Shown here piece by piece: positions 30,688 to 41,200 of a stretch of 64,000 nucleotides of DNA. Both the position numbers and the translations under genes were made by a program. The DNA is from CAVQGZ01 sp963714455. Its GTDB lineage: Bacteria; Actinomycetota; Actinomycetes; Jiangellales; Jiangellaceae. Numbering within the stretch: position 1 is the stretch's first letter; each line of letters begins with the position of its first letter. The stretch lies in assembly GCA_963714455.1 (NCBI GenBank), contig CAVQON010000019.1:62001-126000 (forward strand), given 5' to 3'. Under the pieces are notes generated by a model. That model did no database searches. It had not been told where the DNA came from and saw only the letters and a list, made by a program, of their open reading frames with translations.

Positions 30688-32390
30688 TACAGGTACTGGC
30701 CCGTGTTGGCCACGTTCGCGATGGAGCGGCCGGCCTCGGTGCCCTGCTTGCCCTGCACGAGCGTGCGGATGAACACGATGCGCTCGCCCTTCTTGCCGGA
30801 GATGCGCGCCCAGTCGTCGGGGTTGGTGGTGTTGGGCAGGTCTTCGTTCTCCTTGAACTCGTCCAGGCAGGCGTCGAGGAGGTGCGCCACCCGCACGCCC
30901 TTCACGCCGGTCTCCAGGTAGTCCTTGATGGCCGACTTCTTCGCCCGGTCGACCACGTTCTGCAGCATGGCGCCGGAGTTGAAGTCCTTGAAGTACAGGA
31001 TCTCGCGGTCGCCGTTGGCGTAGGTGACCTCGAGAAACTGGTTGTCCTCGGTGTCGGAGTACAGGCGCTCGACGGCCCGCTGGATCATCCCGGCCACCGT
31101 CGCGTCCCGGTCGCCGGCGTGCTCGGCCAGGTCGTCCGGGTGCAGCGGCAGCTCGGGCAGCAGGTACTTGCTCAAGATGTCACGCGCCGACTCGGCGTCG
31201 GGGCGCTCGATCTTGATCTTCACGTCGAGCCGGCCGGGGCGCAGGATGGCCGGGTCGATCATGTCTTCGCGGTTGCTGGCGCCGATGACGATGACGTTCT
31301 CCAGCAGCTCCACGCCGTCGATCTCGCTGAGCAGCTGCGGGACGATGGTGTTCTCCACGTCCGACGACACACCGCTGCCGCGGGTGCGGAACAACGAGTC
31401 CATCTCGTCGAAGAACACGATCACCGGGGTTCCGCCGGACGCCTTCTCCCGCGCCCGCTGGAACACCAGACGGATGTGACGCTCGGTCTCCCCGACGTAC
31501 TTGTTGAGCAGCTCGGGGCCCTTGATGTTGAGGAAGAACGACTTGGACTGCGCCTGGCCCGTCTTCTCGGCCACCTTGCGCGCCAGCGACGCGGCTACAG
31601 CCTTCGCGATCAGGGTCTTGCCGCAGCCTGGCGGTCCGTACAGCAGCACCCCCTTGGGCGCCTTGAGCTGGTGCTCGGCGAACAGGTCTTGGTGCATGAA
31701 GGGCAGCTCGACGGCGTCGCGGATCTGCTCGATCTGGGCGAACAGCCCCCCGATGTCTTCGTACTTGATGTCGGGGACCTCCTCCAGGATGAGCTCCTCG
31801 ACCTCGGACTTGGGCACGCGTTCGAGCACGAAGCCCGAGCGAGGCTCCAGCAGCAGGGAGTCCCCGGCGCGGAGCACCACGTCCCGCAGCGGGTCGGCGA
31901 GGCGCACGACGCGCTCCTCGTCCGCGCGTGACAGCACCAGGGCGCGGTCGCCGTCGGCCATCAGCTCCTTGAGCATGACGACCTCGCCGACGTCCTCGAA
32001 CTCCATGACGCCGACGACGTTGAGGGCCTCGTTGAGCATCACCTCGTGCCCGGGTCGCAGCGTCTCGACCTCGACGCCCGGGCTCACCCGCACGCGCAGC
32101 TTGCGTCCGCCGGTGAACACGTCGACGGCGCCGTCGGGGGCCTTGTTGAGAAAGACGCCGAACCCGGACGGGGGCTGTGCGAGACGGTCGATCTCTTCTT
32201 TGAGCGAGACGATCTGGTCGCGCGCCTCGCGCAGGGTGCCGGCGAGGCGCTCGTTCTGGGCGGTGAGCGAGGCCACTCGGCCCTGCATCTGGGCGAGCCG
32301 GTCCTCGAGCATGCGGCTGGTGTGGATCGACCGGCCCGGCGTGTCGGCAGGCTGGTCGGACGGCGTGCGGCCCTGCGGGTCCTGAGTCAT
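30687..32390 (-). CDS. arc: Proteasome-associated AAA ATPase Arc/Mpa
   Basis: The 567-residue product has an N-terminal coiled coil (about 25-70, RMLEDRLAQMQGRVASLTAQ) that captures Pup and two OB folds (75-200). The AAA domain follows, with Walker A GPPGCGKT at 252-259, Walker B IVFFDEMDSLF and the arginine-finger region RPGRLDVKIKIERPDAES. The C-terminus is NTGQYL, the GQYL docking tail that inserts into the proteasome alpha ring. It unfolds pupylated proteins for the 20S core. It lies upstream of dop and downstream of trmI. Confidence 0.97.
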   Translation of the reverse strand: MTQDPQGRTPSDQPADTPGRSIHTSRMLEDRLAQMQGRVASLTAQNERLAGTLREARDQIVSLKEEIDRLAQPPSGFGVFLNKAPDGAVDVFTGGRKLRVRVSPGVEVETLRPGHEVMLNEALNVVGVMEFEDVGEVVMLKELMADGDRALVLSRADEERVVRLADPLRDVVLRAGDSLLLEPRSGFVLERVPKSEVEELILEEVPDIKYEDIGGLFAQIEQIRDAVELPFMHQDLFAEHQLKAPKGVLLYGPPGCGKTLIAKAVAASLARKVAEKTGQAQSKSFFLNIKGPELLNKYVGETERHIRLVFQRAREKASGGTPVIVFFDEMDSLFRTRGSGVSSDVENTIVPQLLSEIDGVELLENVIVIGASNREDMIDPAILRPGRLDVKIKIERPDAESARDILSKYLLPELPLHPDDLAEHAGDRDATVAGMIQRAVERLYSDTEDNQFLEVTYANGDREILYFKDFNSGAMLQNVVDRAKKSAIKDYLETGVKGVRVAHLLDACLDEFKENEDLPNTTNPDDWARISGKKGERIVFIRTLVQGKQGTEAGRSIANVANTGQYL

Positions 32391-32429
32391 CTCGCCACCT
32401 CCACCTCGACGTGTGCGTCGTGATCGACC

Positions 32430-33320
32430 CTACCCGGCTTGCGCGGACTCACCACTGCGGAGCGCGCCGGGGGCGGGTCGTCGTGCCCGCATCGGGGGCG
32501 TGGTGCCCGGGGCCAGACGACGCGTGGTGACCAGAAACCCGGTGTGGCCGACCATCCGGTGGTCCGGACGCACCGCCAGTCCTTCGACGTGCCACGAGCG
32601 CTGCATGGTCTCGGCGGCAGCCGGCTCGGTGAAGCACTCGCTGTCGCGGGCGGCCTCGACCACTCGGGAGAGCTGCGTCGTGGTGGCGACGTAGACGCAC
32701 AGCAGCCCGCCGGGGACGAGCGCGTCGGCCACCGCCCCCAGGCACTCCCAGGGAGCCAGCATGTCGAGCACCACGCGGTCGACGGACCCGGGCTCGTGGT
32801 GGTTGCCCAGCTGCTCGGCCAGGTCGCCCACGGTGAGCGTCCAGTGTGTCGGGCGGTGACCGAAGTAGCGCTCCACGTTGCGCGCGGCGACCTCGGCGAA
32901 GTCGTCGCGGCGCTCGAACGAGTGCACCAGCCCGTGCTCGCCGACGGCTCGCAGCAGCCACATCGTGAGCGCACCCGACCCGGCACCAGCCTCGACGACG
33001 GTGAGGCCCGGACCGATGTCGGCCGCGCCGAGGATCGCCGTGGCGTCCTTGGGGTACACCACTGTCGCCCCGCGTGGCATCGACAAGGTCACGTCGGCCA
33101 GCGTCGGCCGCAGCGCCAGATAGGCGCTGCCGCTGCTGGAGGTGACGACCGATCCCTCGTGCTTGTCGATCAGGTCGTCGTGGGCGACCTGGCCATGGTG
33201 GGTGTGGAAGATCTTGCCGGGCTCGAGCCAGAGCGTGTGCTTGCGTCCCTTGCGGTCGGTGATCTGCACCCGGTCGCCCGGCTGGAAGGGTCCGCTGCGC
33301 AGCGTGCTCGGCTGGTTCAC
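32430..33320 (-). CDS. trmI: tRNA (adenine-58-N1)-methyltransferase TrmI
   Basis: The product has 296 residues. The N-terminal beta domain is GDRVQITDRKGRKHTLWLEP with HTHHGQVAHDDLIDKHEGS, followed by a Rossmann methyltransferase with SAM motif VVEAGAGSGALTMWLLRAVG, acidic EXXH-type SFERRDDFAEVAARN and the catalytic-loop motif VVLDMLAPWECL. TrmI methylates A58 in the T loop and forms a tetramer. The GTG at 33320 fits the family start (MNQPSTLRSGPFQPG); the longer frame is without support. TrmI sits beside arc in M. tuberculosis as well (Rv2118c). Confidence 0.94.
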   Translation of the reverse strand: MNQPSTLRSGPFQPGDRVQITDRKGRKHTLWLEPGKIFHTHHGQVAHDDLIDKHEGSVVTSSSGSAYLALRPTLADVTLSMPRGATVVYPKDATAILGAADIGPGLTVVEAGAGSGALTMWLLRAVGEHGLVHSFERRDDFAEVAARNVERYFGHRPTHWTLTVGDLAEQLGNHHEPGSVDRVVLDMLAPWECLGAVADALVPGGLLCVYVATTTQLSRVVEAARDSECFTEPAAAETMQRSWHVEGLAVRPDHRMVGHTGFLVTTRRLAPGTTPPMRARRPAPGALRSGESAQAG

Positions 33321-33386
33321 CGGCGAAAGGCTAGGCGAGGCGGCTCCGCACGTGATCTGTCGGACCCGCGGCCTACCGTGTCGGTC

Positions 33387-34259
33387 ATGTCGAACTTGGC
33401 GGCGTCCACCCACCTCGACCAGCCCGGGTCTCCCCCGCTGGATCCCCCGAAGCGCTCCCCGCTGGACTCCCCGCTGGCCCTCTCGCCCTCAAGGGTGGCC
33501 GACTTCAAGTCGTGCCCGCTGCTGTACCGCTTTCGGGCCATCGACCGGCTGCCCGAGCCGCCGAGCCCGGCAGCGATGCGGGGCACGTTGGTGCACACCG
33601 TCCTGGAGCGGCTGTTCGACGCCCCGGCCGCCGGACGCACCCCAGCGCACGCCCACGACCTGGCCGCGGCCGGCTTGGCCGAGATGCTGGCCGAGGAGCC
33701 CGAGCTGGCCGCCCTGGTGGGCGAGACGGACGAGGCCACGCAGCAGTGGTTGAGCGAGACGGGGGCGCTGCTCGACCGCTACTTCGCCCTGGAGAACCCG
33801 CAGGCACTCGAGCCTGCCGAGCGTGAGCTGCTGGTCGAGGTGCCACTCGACGCCGAGACCCTGGTGAAGGGCATCATCGACCGCGTCGACGTCGCCCCGG
33901 GCGGGCAGGTGCGCATCGTCGACTACAAGAGCGGCCGCGCCCCCAACCCGCTGTTCGAGCAGCGGGCACTGTTCCAGATGCGGGTGTACGCGCTGCTGAT
34001 GTGGCGCCAGAGCGGGCACCTGCCCGACCTGCTGCAGCTGATCTACCTGGCCGACTCGCAGATCGTGCGGCTCGAGCCCGACGAGGACGACCTGCGGGCC
34101 CTGGAGAGGACGCTGCGGGCCCTGGCCGCAGCGATCACGAAGGCCCGCGAGACAGGCGACTTCCGGCCCAGCCCGAGCCGGCTGTGCGACTGGTGCCAGC
34201 ACCGGGCGCTCTGCCCCGCCTGGGGAGGCACTCCGCCGCCGTACCCGCCGACCGCTTAG
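33387..34259 (+). CDS. RecB-family PD-(D/E)XK exonuclease with Fe-S cysteines
   Basis: A 290-residue Cas4/RecB-like nuclease. It shows LSPSRVADFKSCPLLYRFRA (first Cys), MRGTLVHTVLERLF (His motif), VKGIIDRVDVAPGGQVRIVDYKSG (the Asp and ExK-type centre, here DYK) and a C-terminal LCDWCQHRALCPAW that adds three Cys, giving a probable [4Fe-4S] cluster. It corresponds to Rv2119. A proline/serine-rich N-terminus of about 30 residues is extra. It is divergent from trmI and 11 bases ahead of the ABC transporter gene. Confidence 0.9.
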   Translation: MSNLAASTHLDQPGSPPLDPPKRSPLDSPLALSPSRVADFKSCPLLYRFRAIDRLPEPPSPAAMRGTLVHTVLERLFDAPAAGRTPAHAHDLAAAGLAEMLAEEPELAALVGETDEATQQWLSETGALLDRYFALENPQALEPAERELLVEVPLDAETLVKGIIDRVDVAPGGQVRIVDYKSGRAPNPLFEQRALFQMRVYALLMWRQSGHLPDLLQLIYLADSQIVRLEPDEDDLRALERTLRALAAAITKARETGDFRPSPSRLCDWCQHRALCPAWGGTPPPYPPTA

Positions 34260-34270
34260 GGTCGTCCGCC

Positions 34271-35023
34271 ATGGATAGGTCCCCTGGCGGTCTGGTCGCC
34301 GAAGCCGTCGACCTGGTGAAGGTGTACGGCGACGGCGGCACCGAGGTGCGCGCCCTGGACGGCGTCAGCGTCGGTTTCGCGCAGCGTCACTTCACCGCGA
34401 TCATGGGCCCGTCCGGCTCGGGCAAGTCGACGCTCATGCACTGCATGGCCGGTCTGGACACGGCGACGTCGGGGCAGGCACGCCTCGGTGAGCACAACCT
34501 CACCGAGCTCTCCGACGATGCCTTGACCAAGCTGCGCCGTGATCGGGTCGGTTTCGTCTTCCAGGCCTTCAACCTCGTGCCGACCCTGTCAGCCGCCGAG
34601 AACATCACGCTTCCCCTCGACATCGCCGGGCGCCCCGTCGACCCAGCGTGGATGGACACGATCGTGTCGGCCGTCGGCCTGGCCGACCGGCTCGACCACC
34701 GACCCAGCCAGCTGTCCGGTGGGCAGCAGCAGCGGGTCGCCTGTGCCCGGGCGCTGGTCACCCGTCCCGACATCGTCTTCGCCGACGAGCCCACCGGCAA
34801 CCTCGACTCCCGCTCCGGCGCGGAGGTTCTGGGGCTGCTGCGCCGCTCGGTCGACGAGTACGACCAGGCGGTCGTGATGGTCACCCACGACGCGAACGCC
34901 GCCTCGTACGCCGACCGTGTGCTGTTCCTGTCCGACGGGCTGATCGTGGACGAGCTCGCCGACCCGACAGCGGAGACGGTACTGGCCGCGATGCTTCACC
35001 TCGACCCCACCCACGGCGGCTGA
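34271..35023 (+). CDS. ABC transporter ATPase (MacB/LolD-like)
   Basis: A 250-residue ATPase. Walker A is IMGPSGSGKST, the Q loop lies in FVFQAFNLVPTLSA, the signature is QLSGGQQQRVACARAL, Walker B is IVFADEPTGNLD and the H loop is VMVTHDANAA. The GNLDS extension and the partner gene mark the MacB/LolD/FtsE-type class that powers FtsX-like permeases. The ATG at 34271 lies 11 bases after the nuclease stop. The stop is one base before the permease GTG, so both are made together. Confidence 0.95.
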   Translation: MDRSPGGLVAEAVDLVKVYGDGGTEVRALDGVSVGFAQRHFTAIMGPSGSGKSTLMHCMAGLDTATSGQARLGEHNLTELSDDALTKLRRDRVGFVFQAFNLVPTLSAAENITLPLDIAGRPVDPAWMDTIVSAVGLADRLDHRPSQLSGGQQQRVACARALVTRPDIVFADEPTGNLDSRSGAEVLGLLRRSVDEYDQAVVMVTHDANAASYADRVLFLSDGLIVDELADPTAETVLAAMLHLDPTHGG

Positions 35024-35024
35024 G

Positions 35025-37592
35025 GTGCTGCGAGCCACCTTTCGCACCGCTCTCGCGCACAAGGGTCGACTGGCGCTCTCGGCGCTCGCGGTCGTCCTCG
35101 GCGTCGCCTTCGTCGCCGGCACGTACGTGTTCACCGACACGCTGCAGCGAACCTTCACCGAGCTCTTCGACACGGTGCAGCCTGACGTCGCGGTGTCGCC
35201 GGCCAGCGCCGACGGTCAGGCGGCTGTCGGCGTCGCCGCGACACTGCCCGCCGATGCCGCCGACGTCATCGCCGGCGTCGACGGGGTGGCCGACTCCGGT
35301 GGAGCCGTGCAGGCCACCGGGGTCACGCTGATCGGCAGCGACGGGGAGCCGGTCGGCACCGTCGGCCCACCGACCTTGGGCGTCGGCTGGGACGACGCCC
35401 CCGAGCTGTCCCCGCTGAGCCTGGTCGAGGGTCGCGGCCCGGCGTCCGACACCGAGATCGCGATCGACAGCGAGGCCTTCGACACCGGCGGGTTCGCCCT
35501 CGGCGACACCGTGCGCGTGCTCACCCCGGGGCCGTCGATCGAGGCCGAGCTCGTCGGGGTGTTCCGCTTCGGCACCAGCGGCAACCTGGCCGGCGCCACG
35601 CTCACCGCCTTCGAGATGTCCACGGCCCAGGAGCTGTTGCTCGGTGGGGATAGGTGGACCAGCGTCCAGGCTGTCGCCGAGTCGGGCGTGAGCCAGGAAG
35701 AGCTGGCTGCCCGGGTGCAAGCCGCGTTCGACGAGCAGCCCGACATCGGCGCGGTGCTCGTGCAGACCGGCGACGAGGTGCAGGACGAGTCGGCCGCCGC
35801 CATCACCGAGGGACTCGGCTTCATCTCCACGTTCTTGCTGGTGTTCGCCGGCGTCGCCCTGTTCGTGGGGGCATTCATCATCGTCAACACGTTCGGGGTG
35901 CTCATCGCGCGACGCACGCGCGAGCTGGCGCTGCTGCGCGCTGTCGGCGCCAGCCGCCGTCAGGTCACGTGGTCGGTGCTGATCGAGGCGCTGCTCGTCG
36001 GTCTGGTCGGCGGCGTCGTCGGCCTCGGGCTGGGCATCGTGCTCGCGGTCGTTCTTCGGGCACTGTTCGGCGTGATCGGGTTCGACGTGCCCACGGGATC
36101 CCTCGTGATCGCACCACGCACGGTTCTGCTGTCCGTCGGCATCGGTGTGGTGCTCACCATGGCCGCAGCCTGGTTCCCCGCACGGCGTGCCGGCACCGTC
36201 GCGCCGATCGCCGCCCTGCGCGACGACGCCGTGCTGCCGTCTCGCACCCTTCACCGGCGCACGGTGGCCGGCTCCGTGCTCGCCGTGCTCGGTGCTTCTC
36301 TGCTCGCCCTGGGCCTGCTCGGCGAGGTGCCCAACGGCATCGCCCTGGTCGGCGCCGGCATCCTGCTGGTCTTCGTCGCCGCAGCTCTGCTCTCGGCGGT
36401 GATCGGTGGTGCGGTCACCGGGCTTCTCGGGCTGCCCTTCGGCCGCACGACCGTCGGACGTCTCGCGGTGCGCAACGCCCAGCGCGACCGCCGCCGCACC
36501 GCTGCCACGGCGGGCGCGCTGATGATCGGGCTGGCTCTGGTCACGATGATCGGCGTGCTCGGCTCGTCGGCATCGCGCTCGGCGGAGGCGACGATCTCCG
36601 ACGTGATCCGGGCCGACTTCATCGTCTCCTCGGCGACGTTCGAACCCTTCACCCCCGAGGTGGGTGACGCCGTGGAGGCCGTCGAAGGCGTGGACGTCGT
36701 CTCGCGCCTCGCCATCACGCCCGCGTCGCTCGCCGGCGACGAGGCGGGCGCTCCCACCGGGGTACCGGGCGGCGGCTCGTTCGCCACCGGGGTCGACCCC
36801 GAGACGATCGATCGTGGCGTCGCCCTCGAGGTGGTCGAGGGCTCGTTGGCCGGCCTCGCCGACGGGGGGGTCGCCGTGGACACCGACACCGCGGATGCTC
36901 GGGGGCTCGGCATCGGCTCGCAGGTGGAGATCACCTGGTCGACCGACACCCGGGCGTACGAGGTCGTCGCGCTGTACTCCGCGGCCGGCCCGCTCGTCGG
37001 ACCGGTCGTGTCGCGCGACGAGCTCGCCGACCTCGGGGTGCCGCCGCAGGACAACACGCTGTACGTCGTCGCTTCCGACGACGTGGCCGCCGCGGAGCTG
37101 CGACCTGCGGTGGAGGACGCGCTCGGCCCCTACCCGATCGTCACCCTGCAAGACCAGACCGAGCTCGCCGAGCAGGTGCGTGGCCAGGTCAACCAGCTGC
37201 TCAGCCTCGTCTACGCGCTGCTCGGGCTCGCCGTGGTGATCGCCGTGCTCGGCATCGTCAACACGCTGCTGCTCTCGGTGCTGGAGCGCACCCGCGAGAT
37301 CGGCCTGCTGCGCGCCGTCGGCACCGACCGACGCCAGGTGCGCCGCATGGTGCGTATCGAGGCGCTCATCATCGCGCTGTTCGGGGCGCTGCTCGGGGTG
37401 GGGCTGGGGCTGCTCTTCGGGGTCGCCATCCAACGCTCCCTCGTCGACGAAGGAATCTCTGCCCTGGAGATCCCGTGGGGCCTGATCGCCGTCGTGATGC
37501 TCGTCTCAGCCCTGGTGGGGGTGCTCGCGGCCATCCTTCCGGCGCGTCGCGCGGCCAACCTCGACGTCCTCACGGCCATCGCCACCGAGTAG
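35025..37592 (+). CDS. FtsX-like/MacB-type ABC permease (two FtsX domains)
   Basis: An 855-residue membrane protein. After the first TM (LALSALAVVLGVAFVAGTYV) comes a large extracytoplasmic domain (about 50-250). A first FtsX block follows with INTFGVLIARRTRELALLRAVGASRRQ and then two to four helices. A second extracytoplasmic domain (about 500-700) precedes a last FtsX block with IVNTLLLSVLERTREIGLLRAVGTDRRQ. The duplicated organisation is typical of actinobacterial exporters of lipids or peptides or of mechanotransmission complexes; the substrate is unknown. The last 87 bases overlap the convergent HAD gene. Confidence 0.93.
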   Translation: MLRATFRTALAHKGRLALSALAVVLGVAFVAGTYVFTDTLQRTFTELFDTVQPDVAVSPASADGQAAVGVAATLPADAADVIAGVDGVADSGGAVQATGVTLIGSDGEPVGTVGPPTLGVGWDDAPELSPLSLVEGRGPASDTEIAIDSEAFDTGGFALGDTVRVLTPGPSIEAELVGVFRFGTSGNLAGATLTAFEMSTAQELLLGGDRWTSVQAVAESGVSQEELAARVQAAFDEQPDIGAVLVQTGDEVQDESAAAITEGLGFISTFLLVFAGVALFVGAFIIVNTFGVLIARRTRELALLRAVGASRRQVTWSVLIEALLVGLVGGVVGLGLGIVLAVVLRALFGVIGFDVPTGSLVIAPRTVLLSVGIGVVLTMAAAWFPARRAGTVAPIAALRDDAVLPSRTLHRRTVAGSVLAVLGASLLALGLLGEVPNGIALVGAGILLVFVAAALLSAVIGGAVTGLLGLPFGRTTVGRLAVRNAQRDRRRTAATAGALMIGLALVTMIGVLGSSASRSAEATISDVIRADFIVSSATFEPFTPEVGDAVEAVEGVDVVSRLAITPASLAGDEAGAPTGVPGGGSFATGVDPETIDRGVALEVVEGSLAGLADGGVAVDTDTADARGLGIGSQVEITWSTDTRAYEVVALYSAAGPLVGPVVSRDELADLGVPPQDNTLYVVASDDVAAAELRPAVEDALGPYPIVTLQDQTELAEQVRGQVNQLLSLVYALLGLAVVIAVLGIVNTLLLSVLERTREIGLLRAVGTDRRQVRRMVRIEALIIALFGALLGVGLGLLFGVAIQRSLVDEGISALEIPWGLIAVVMLVSALVGVLAAILPARRAANLDVLTAIATE

Positions 37593-38252
37593 CGACGCCA
37601 GCCGCGTCACGTCGAGCGCGACGAGGCTCTCGACCTCGTGCCAGGCATGGTCGGCTGGCATCGCGGCCGTGTCGGGCACCACCACGACGGTGCACCCGGC
37701 GGAGTGTCCGGAACGCGCTCCCGTCGGGGAGTCCTCCAGCACCACCGCCGTCTCGGCCCGTACCTCGAGCAGATGCAGCGCCCGCAGGTACGGCGCCGGG
37801 TGCGGCTTGGTGTGCGAGACCTCGTCCCCGGCCACGCTGGCGGCCATCGCCCGGGACGGCAGCTGGCCCAGCACGACGTCGACGAGGCGCCGGTGCGACG
37901 ACGAGACCAGTGCCGCCGGCACACCGTGCCGGCCCAGCTCGTCGATCAGCGCGAGCGCCCCCGGCTTCCACGGGGCGCCCGCTCCCATCCGGGCCACCAT
38001 GCCCTCGACGAGCCACCCGGCCACCTGCTCGACACTCGTCGACGTCGGATCGGCGTCGGCACAGTGGAGGATCTCGGCCGCGGACACCTCCAGCGCCTTG
38101 CCCACCACGCGATGGGCGTCGGCCGGCGTCCACTCCCGCCCAGCACCCAGGCGGGCGAACACGTCGCTCTCGACGCTGAACCACGTCGGCTCGGAGTCGA
38201 CCAGCAGGCCGTCCATGTCGAACAGGACGGCGCCCAGCTCGGTGACGCTCAT
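37506..38252 (-). CDS. HAD-superfamily phosphatase (beta-phosphoglucomutase-like)
   Basis: A 248-residue HAD enzyme. Motif I is VLFDMDGLLVDSEP, with nucleophile and acid Asp residues. Motif II is ALVSSSHRRLVD, motif III has HTKPHPAPYLRAL and motif IV is VVLEDSPTGARSG. The four-helix cap fits the phosphoglucomutase/phosphatase subgroup; the sugar phosphate used is unknown. The ATG is 11 bases after the metH stop, so the two form an operon. The C-terminal 29 residues (RREDVEVGRATRRKDGREH region) are encoded opposite the end of the permease gene and may be dispensable. Confidence 0.9.
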   Translation of the reverse strand: MSVTELGAVLFDMDGLLVDSEPTWFSVESDVFARLGAGREWTPADAHRVVGKALEVSAAEILHCADADPTSTSVEQVAGWLVEGMVARMGAGAPWKPGALALIDELGRHGVPAALVSSSHRRLVDVVLGQLPSRAMAASVAGDEVSHTKPHPAPYLRALHLLEVRAETAVVLEDSPTGARSGHSAGCTVVVVPDTAAMPADHAWHEVESLVALDVTRLASLLGGDGREDVEVGRATRRKDGREHPHQG

Positions 38253-38263
38253 CGCCGGCGCGC

Positions 38264-41200
38264 TCAGCCGGCGTTGAAGTAGATGGCTTCGGGGTGGTGC
38301 ACGACGATCGCGTCGGTGGACTGCTCAGGGTGCAGCTGCAGCTCCTCGGAGATCGCCACCCCGATGCGCTCGGCGCCGAGCAACCGCACCATGTCGGCCC
38401 GGTACTCCAGGTCGGGGCAGGCGGGGTAGCCGAAGGAGTAGCGCGCCCCCCGGTACTCCAGCTTCAGCAGCCCGGCCAGCGAGGCCGCGTCCGACCCGCC
38501 GATGCCCAGCTCGTCGCGGACCCGCGTGTGCCAGTACTCCGCCAGAGCCTCGGCGAGCTGTACCGACAGCCCGTGCAGCTCGAGGTAGTCGCGGTAGGCG
38601 TGCTGGGCGAACAGCTCGGCGGCGGCCTCACTGACCCGGTTGCCGACGGTGACCAGCTGCAGGGCGATCACGTCCAGCTCGCCGGACTCCTTGGGCCGAA
38701 AGTAGTCGGCCAGGCACAGGTAGCGGTCGCGGTGCTGGCGCGGGAAGGCGAACCGGGCCACCTCGTCGCCGGGGTCCCGGGTCGCCGGGTCGAGCAGCAC
38801 GAGGGTGTCACCGTCGGCGTAGCAGGGCCAGTAGCCGTAGACCACGGCCGCCTCCAGCATGCCCTCGGCCTGCACGCGCTCGAGCCAGCCGCGAAGCCGC
38901 GGACGGCCCTCGGTCTCGACGAGCTCGTCGTAGCCGGGACCGTCCCCGCCCCGCGTCGGCTTGAGCCCCCACTGCCCGAGGAACGTCGCCCGCTCGTCGA
39001 GATACTTCGCGTACTCCGCCAGGGCGATCCCCTTCACCACGCGACTGCCCCAGAAGGGTGGCGTGGGCACGTCGACGTCGGTGGCCACGTCGGAGCGCGC
39101 CGGCAGCACCACCGGCTCGGTGCGCGCCGGTGGGCGGCGCGCGACCCGACGGCCGCGGCGCTGCGGCAGCGCGTCGGCCAGGTCGTCGGCGCCGGAGCGC
39201 TTGGCGGTCACGATCGCGTCCATGAGGCGCAACCCCTCGAATGCGTCGCGGGCGTAGCGCACCTCCCCCTCGTACAGCGACGCCAGGTCGTCGTCGACAT
39301 AGGCACGGGTCAGCGCGGCCCCGCCGAGGATGACCGGCCAGCGGGCGGCCACGCCGCGCTGGTTCATCTCCTCGAGGTTCTCCTTCATGATCACCGTGCT
39401 CTTGACGAGCAGGCCCGACATGCCGATCACGTCGGCGTCGTGCTCGGCAGCGGCGTCCAGGATCGCGTTGACGGGCTGCTTGATGCCGATGTTCACGACG
39501 CGGTAGCCGTTGTTGGTCAAGATGATGTCGACGAGGTTCTTGCCGATGTCGTGCACGTCGCCCTTGACGGTGGCCAGCACGATCGTGGCCTTGCCCTCGG
39601 ACTCCTCGCCCTCCACCCGGTCCATGTGCGGCTCCAGGTACGCCACGGCCGTCTTCATCACCTCGGCCGACTGCAGGACGAACGGCAGCTGCATGGCCCC
39701 GCTGCCGAAGAGCTCCCCGACGGTGCGCATGCCCGACAGCAACGTGTCGTTGACGATGTCGAGCGCCGGGCGCAGGGCGAGCGCCTCGTCCAGGTCGGGC
39801 TCCAGCCCCTTCGGCAGGCCGTCGACGATCCGACGCTCGAGCCGGGCGAACACGCCCAGCCCGGCCAGCTCTTCTTCGGCGTCGGCGGCCGAGAGGGTTC
39901 CGGCATCGCCGGCGAACGCGTCCAGAAAGGCCGTCAGCGGGTCGTACTCGCTCGTGCGGCGGTCGTACACGAGGTCGAGGGCGAGCTGCGCCTGCTCCTC
40001 AGGTATGCGCGCCAGCGGCAGGATGCGGGCCGGGTTGACGATCGCGGCATCCAGACCAGCCTTCACGCACTCGTGCAGGAACACCGAGTTCAGCACCACG
40101 CGGGCCGCCGGCGCGAGACCGAACGACACGTTCGAGAGCCCCAGCACCGTCTGCACCCGCGGGTGGCGGGCCTTGATCTCGCGGATCGCCTCGATCGTCT
40201 CGATGCCGTCTCGGCGCGTCTCCTCCTGACCGGTGGCGATCGGGAAGGTGAGCGGGTCGATGAGGATGTCGTCCGGCCTCATGCCCCACTCGCCGGTGAG
40301 GTCGCCGACGAGTCGATCAGCCACGCGCACCTTCCAGTCCGCGGTGCGGGCCTGGCCCTCCTCGTCGATCGTCAGCGCCACGACGGCGCAGCCGTGCTCG
40401 GACACCAGCGGCATGATCCGCGCGAAGCGCGACCCGGGTCCGTCGCCGTCCTCGTAGTTGACCGAGTTCACCACCGCGCGTCCGCCCAGTCGGGCCAGGC
40501 CGGCGGCAAGCACGTCCGGCTCGGTGGAGTCCAGCACCACCGGGAGCGTGCTGGCGGTGGCCAGGCGCGACGCCAGCTCGGTCATGTCGGCGACCCCGTC
40601 GCGCCCGACGTAGTCGACGCACAGGTCGATCAGGTGCGCGCCCTCGCGCGTCATGCTGCGGGCGATCTCGACGCAGTCGTCCCAGCGCTGCTCCAGCATC
40701 GCCTCGCGAAAAGCCTTCGAGCCGTTGGCGTTCGTGCGCTCGCCGATGGCCAGATAGCTGACGTCCTGGCGGAACGGGACGTGCGCGTACAGGCTGGACG
40801 CGCCCGGCTCCGGGCGGGGCCGTCGTGGGGCGGGCGCGCGCCGTCCCACCCGTTCCACGACGTGGCGCAGGTGCTCAGGGGTCGTGCCGCAGCAGCCGCC
40901 GACGAGGCCGAGCCCGTAGTCGGCGACGAAGCGCTCGTGCGCGTCAGCCAGCTCGACCGGGCTCAGCGGGTAGTGCGCACCGTCGGAGGTGAGCACCGGC
41001 AGCCCGGCGTTGGGCATGCACGACACCCCGATGATCGCGTGCTGGGAGAGGTGGCGCAGGTGCTCGCTCATCTCTGCCGGCCCGGTTGCGCAGTTCAGCC
41101 CGATCATGTCGATGCCCAACGGCTCCAGCGCCGTCAGGGCGGCACCGATCTCGGTCCCGAGCAGCATCGTGCCCGTCGCCTCCACGGTCACCTGGACGAT

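Noticed and set aside
34881..37433. Minus-strand frame of 850 codons opposite the FtsX-like permease
   Set aside because: Shadow of the permease; the composition (Asp/Arg/Gln/His-rich, no core motifs) is that of antisense high-GC DNA.
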